The notes under the pieces are model-generated. The model had not been told where the DNA came from, made no database searches, and worked only from the letters and a program-made list of their open reading frames with translations. The position numbers and the translations under genes are program-made. From Marinobacter profundi (GTDB lineage: Bacteria > Pseudomonadota > Gammaproteobacteria > Pseudomonadales > Oleiphilaceae): a stretch of DNA of 64,000 bases. The first letter of the stretch is position 1, and the number at the start of each line of letters is the position of its first letter. This document shows positions 61,328 through 64,000 of this stretch, piece by piece. The stretch lies in assembly GCF_002744715.1 (NCBI RefSeq), contig NZ_KZ319367.1, positions 489,785-553,784 on the forward strand, given 5' to 3'.

Positions 61328-62449
61328 GTGCCCAGATTTCTTCATACCGCGGACTGGCAGATGGGCCGGTCGTTCAGTCGTTTTGACGCCGACGACGGCG
61401 CAGCGCTTGCCGAGGCCCGCTACGCAGCTATCGAAGCGCTGGCACAGCTGGCCGTCGACCAGGACTGTGATGCCGTACTGGTTGCGGGCGATGTGTTTGA
61501 TGCCCAGACGGTTTCCGACCGGACCATCCGCCGGGTGTTCAACGCAACCAGCGCGTTCAAAGGCCCCTGGGTGATGCTCCCTGGAAATCACGATGCAGCC
61601 CTGGCCGAGAGCGTCTGGACCCGTGCCGGGCGTCTGGGTGCCGTACCTGACAATGTTCACCTGGCATTGGAGCCGGGGGTGACGGTGCTGGCGGAGCAGC
61701 GCCTGGCCATTCTTGCCGCTCCGTTAACCCAACGCCACACCTACAGTGATCTGACCGCAGCCTTTGATGAGTGGGAAACCCCAGCCGGCCTCCTGCGCAT
61801 TGGTCTTGCCCACGGCAGTATTCAGGGCGTGTTGCCGGATGAGGTGGACGCAACCAATCCCATCGCGCCGGATCGGACGCAACTGGCTGGCCTTGATTAC
61901 CTGGCGCTGGGTGACTGGCACGGTACCAAGCAGATTAACGAGCGCACCTGGTACAGCGGCACTCCGGAGCCGGAGCGCTTCCGTAATAACGATGCCGGCT
62001 ATGTCCTGGTGGTTGACCTGGCGGAACCGGGGGCTCTCCCTGACGTTCACCGTCACGACACCGCCCGTTATCGCTGGTATCAGTGGCGGGAAACCCTGTC
62101 GGTACCCTCGGATCTGGACCAGCTGATTGCGCGCATGCAGGAACTGCCGGAAGCATCGGTGCTGGATCTGCGTCTGGAAGGTGCGATTACCCTGGAGGGC
62201 CACCAACACCTGAACCACGGGCTGTCGCTGGCGGAAGCCCGATTCCGCAGCGTCAGCTGTGACCGCAGTGGCCTGCAGCTGGAACCCACCGAAGAGGATA
62301 TTGCAGCCCTCCATGCCGATGGTTATCTGGGAGAGGCCATCGAAGAGCTACGGCTGCGGCAGGGGGGCGATGTCTCCGGACCGGCGCGGGACGCCCTGGC
62401 CATCCTGGCCTCACTGCTCAGCAGCGGCACGCAGGAGGTGACCAAGTGA
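61328..62449 (+). CDS. SbcD/YhaO-like DNA repair exonuclease
   Basis: 373 residues from a GTG with AGGGGA upstream. The metallophosphoesterase motifs are in order: FLHTADWQMG, VAGDVFDAQ, LPGNHDAALA, LAHGSIQG and LGDWHGTKQ. This is the Mre11/SbcD fold with two bound metals; residues after 260 form a smaller capping part. It shares GTGA with the next gene, an SbcC-like ATPase, so the products probably form one complex that processes DNA ends. The YhaO/YhaN subgroup fits better than canonical SbcCD. Confidence 0.85.
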   Translation: MPRFLHTADWQMGRSFSRFDADDGAALAEARYAAIEALAQLAVDQDCDAVLVAGDVFDAQTVSDRTIRRVFNATSAFKGPWVMLPGNHDAALAESVWTRAGRLGAVPDNVHLALEPGVTVLAEQRLAILAAPLTQRHTYSDLTAAFDEWETPAGLLRIGLAHGSIQGVLPDEVDATNPIAPDRTQLAGLDYLALGDWHGTKQINERTWYSGTPEPERFRNNDAGYVLVVDLAEPGALPDVHRHDTARYRWYQWRETLSVPSDLDQLIARMQELPEASVLDLRLEGAITLEGHQHLNHGLSLAEARFRSVSCDRSGLQLEPTEEDIAALHADGYLGEAIEELRLRQGGDVSGPARDALAILASLLSSGTQEVTK

Positions 62450-64000
62450 GACTTCAGCGACTCCGCATCGAGCAGGTTCGGCAGTTTCGGACCCCCATGG
62501 CCCTGGAGGAACTCCAGCCGGGGATCAACCTTATTCACGGCCCCAATGAGTCCGGCAAGAGTACCCTGGTGCGGGCCATCCGAGCCGCGTTCTTTGAGCG
62601 CCACCGCTCCAAATCCGTCGAAGACCTGCGCCCCTGGGGCGATTCCGCCGCAGCGCCCACCATCGAGCTGAAGTTTGACCACGACGGTCAACAATGGCAG
62701 CTCACCAAGAGCTTTTTGCAGCGTAAACGCTGTGACCTGGTCATTGATGGCCGCAGTTTTTCCGGGGAGGATGCGGAAGAAAAGCTCGCTGAACTGCTTG
62801 GCTTCCAGCTACCGAAGAAGGGCGTCAGCAAAGCCGAGCATTGGGGCATTCCCGGCCTGTTGTGGGTGGAGCAGGGTACCGGTCAGGACATCGAGAAGGC
62901 GGTTGAGCATGCCGGCGATCACCTGAAGTCCGCTCTGAATAACCTGGTGGGTGAAGTCGCCAGCAGCGGAGGCGATGATGTCATTCAGGCCGTGGAAAAA
63001 CAGCGGGCGGAACTCCTTACCGCTACGGGCAAGCCCCGTGGCGAGTATCAGCAGCTTGCCGCAGAGCGAGATGAACGGCAACGTGACCTGGCAGAACTGG
63101 CAACCCGGATCGAGCAATACCGGCTCCACGTTGACCGCCTCGGCTTGCTGTCAGCGGAGTTTGATCGTGCCAACGCGGAGCGCCCCTGGGAGGACGCCCT
63201 GCGCCGGATGGAACAGGCCCGGGAGCAGTTCCGCCAGGTAGAGTCGTTGCAGCAGCAACAGCTCCGGGCGCAGGATAGCCTCGGCCAGGTGCGTCAGAAT
63301 CTGGACCTGCTCCGTCAGAACCAGGAGCAGATGCAGGCCCAGGGAACCAAACTGAAACAGCGGGAGGCGGAGCTGCAGGCCGCCCGGCAGCGACTGGCCG
63401 GGGAGGAGGCTCGCACGCCCGGTCTCGACAAGGCCGTAAAAGACGCCCGTGCAGACTACGAAGCGGCTACCCGGGTAGTGGAACAGGCCCGCCAGCAGGA
63501 AATCCGCACACGATTGCAACAGGATGTGGCGAGACTGGAAGACCGGTATCGGACGCTCCGGCAGAATCTGGACAAGGCGTCCGGATTCCAGCAACAGCTG
63601 GATCAGGGCCGGCAGCAGAAGCAGGAAAACAGAATTGATGCAGAGGCGGTCCAGCGAGCCCGTACCACCCGCCGGCAGCTGGATGAAGAAACGATCAGGT
63701 CGCAGGCGATCGCCACCCGGCTGAGCTGGCAACTGGAGCCAGGCCACACCCTGCAGCTCAACGATTCTACCCTGGCGGGGGAGGGTGAACTTCGCCTTCT
63801 TGACGAGGGCCAACTGACCATTCCCGGTGTCGGGCGTCTGGGCATTACACCAGGGGGTGAAGACCTCGCCAGTGCCCGGCGAACCCTGGCCCATCTGGAG
63901 CAGACCCTCTCCGAACACCTCCGTGCCCTTGGCGTTGCCGGAGTCGAAGAAGCTGAGCAGAGGCTGGCGCGATACCAGGATGGCGAGCGCCAGGTCCGGC
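62446..64000 (+). CDS. SbcC/YhaN-like AAA ATPase, N-terminal part
   Basis: At least 518 residues; the gene runs off the right edge. It starts at GTG 62446 with AGGAGG 7 nt upstream and overlaps the nuclease gene by four bases. The N-terminal ATPase motif is HGPNESGKSTLVRAIRAAF near 31-49. Past about residue 170 the chain is a Gln/Arg/Glu-rich coiled coil, with LLWVEQGTGQDIEKAV near 144-159 as in YhaN proteins. No Cys-x-x-Cys zinc hook is seen up to the edge. Partner of the upstream SbcD-like nuclease. Confidence 0.87.
   Translation, partial: MRLQRLRIEQVRQFRTPMALEELQPGINLIHGPNESGKSTLVRAIRAAFFERHRSKSVEDLRPWGDSAAAPTIELKFDHDGQQWQLTKSFLQRKRCDLVIDGRSFSGEDAEEKLAELLGFQLPKKGVSKAEHWGIPGLLWVEQGTGQDIEKAVEHAGDHLKSALNNLVGEVASSGGDDVIQAVEKQRAELLTATGKPRGEYQQLAAERDERQRDLAELATRIEQYRLHVDRLGLLSAEFDRANAERPWEDALRRMEQAREQFRQVESLQQQQLRAQDSLGQVRQNLDLLRQNQEQMQAQGTKLKQREAELQAARQRLAGEEARTPGLDKAVKDARADYEAATRVVEQARQQEIRTRLQQDVARLEDRYRTLRQNLDKASGFQQQLDQGRQQKQENRIDAEAVQRARTTRRQLDEETIRSQAIATRLSWQLEPGHTLQLNDSTLAGEGELRLLDEGQLTIPGVGRLGITPGGEDLASARRTLAHLEQTLSEHLRALGVAGVEEAEQRLARYQDGERQVR

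Overview
The window reads as a chromosomal segment of a Gram-negative gammaproteobacterium close to the Pseudomonas/Marinobacter group; Marinobacter is my best guess, but it is an inference. The support is a Pseudomonas-type FadB/FadA pair, the order gltA <> sdhCDAB-sucAB-lpd-sucCD, the order GntR regulator-smc-zipA-ligA, a TTG-started gacA followed by uvrC and pgsA, and a G+C-rich, strongly biased codon usage. Almost everything is core genome. I see no insertion sequence, integrase, phage gene, CRISPR array or rRNA.

Layout. 1-1079: the end of a universal stress protein gene and an exported helical protein of unknown function (both minus). 1448-4996: fadBA for beta-oxidation, with a PsrA-like palindrome upstream and a strong terminator. 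5052-11089: topA, a beta-hydroxyacid dehydrogenase, two very small envelope-type genes and an erythromycin-esterase-family hydrolase; two near-symmetrical terminators separate convergent units. 11115-24237: the TCA block, with gltA divergent from an 11-kb run of nine genes (succinate dehydrogenase, 2-oxoglutarate dehydrogenase and succinyl-CoA synthetase). 24260-36052: trpS, the condensin genes scpA, scpB and smc, rluB with a repeat-encoded tail, a GntR/FCD regulator abutting smc, zipA and ligA.

36261-45822: a more variable stretch with a 929-residue Calx-beta lipoprotein, mnmC and a secreted cyclophilin, an orphan CheR, an MFS transporter, a flavin-reductase-like protein, an isochorismatase-like hydrolase and a two-cupin ChrR-like protein. 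46164-47674: tRNA-Ser(GGA) with promoter and terminator, and a porin gene. 47698-50451: acylphosphatase, AEC transporter, AzlCD amino-acid exporter and a YheU-like small protein. 50544-53608: gacA-uvrC-pgsA.

53559-57274 (minus): an MCE lipid-transport operon (STAS-MlaE permease, ATPase, MCE protein, PqiC-like lipoprotein) containing a degenerate 10-bp tandem repeat. 57323-61064 (minus): thiBPQ thiamine uptake and a rhodanese. 61328-64000: an SbcD/SbcC-like nuclease pair, the second gene cut by the window edge.

I found no wholly new multi-gene system. The best leads are the 10-bp repeat array inside the MCE operon, the 12-bp repeat array in rluB, the large Calx-beta lipoprotein, the PsrA-like operator, the gene-less hairpin region before tRNA-Ser, and the stand-alone two-cupin protein. 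All positions and motifs were read by eye; no database or folding program was run.
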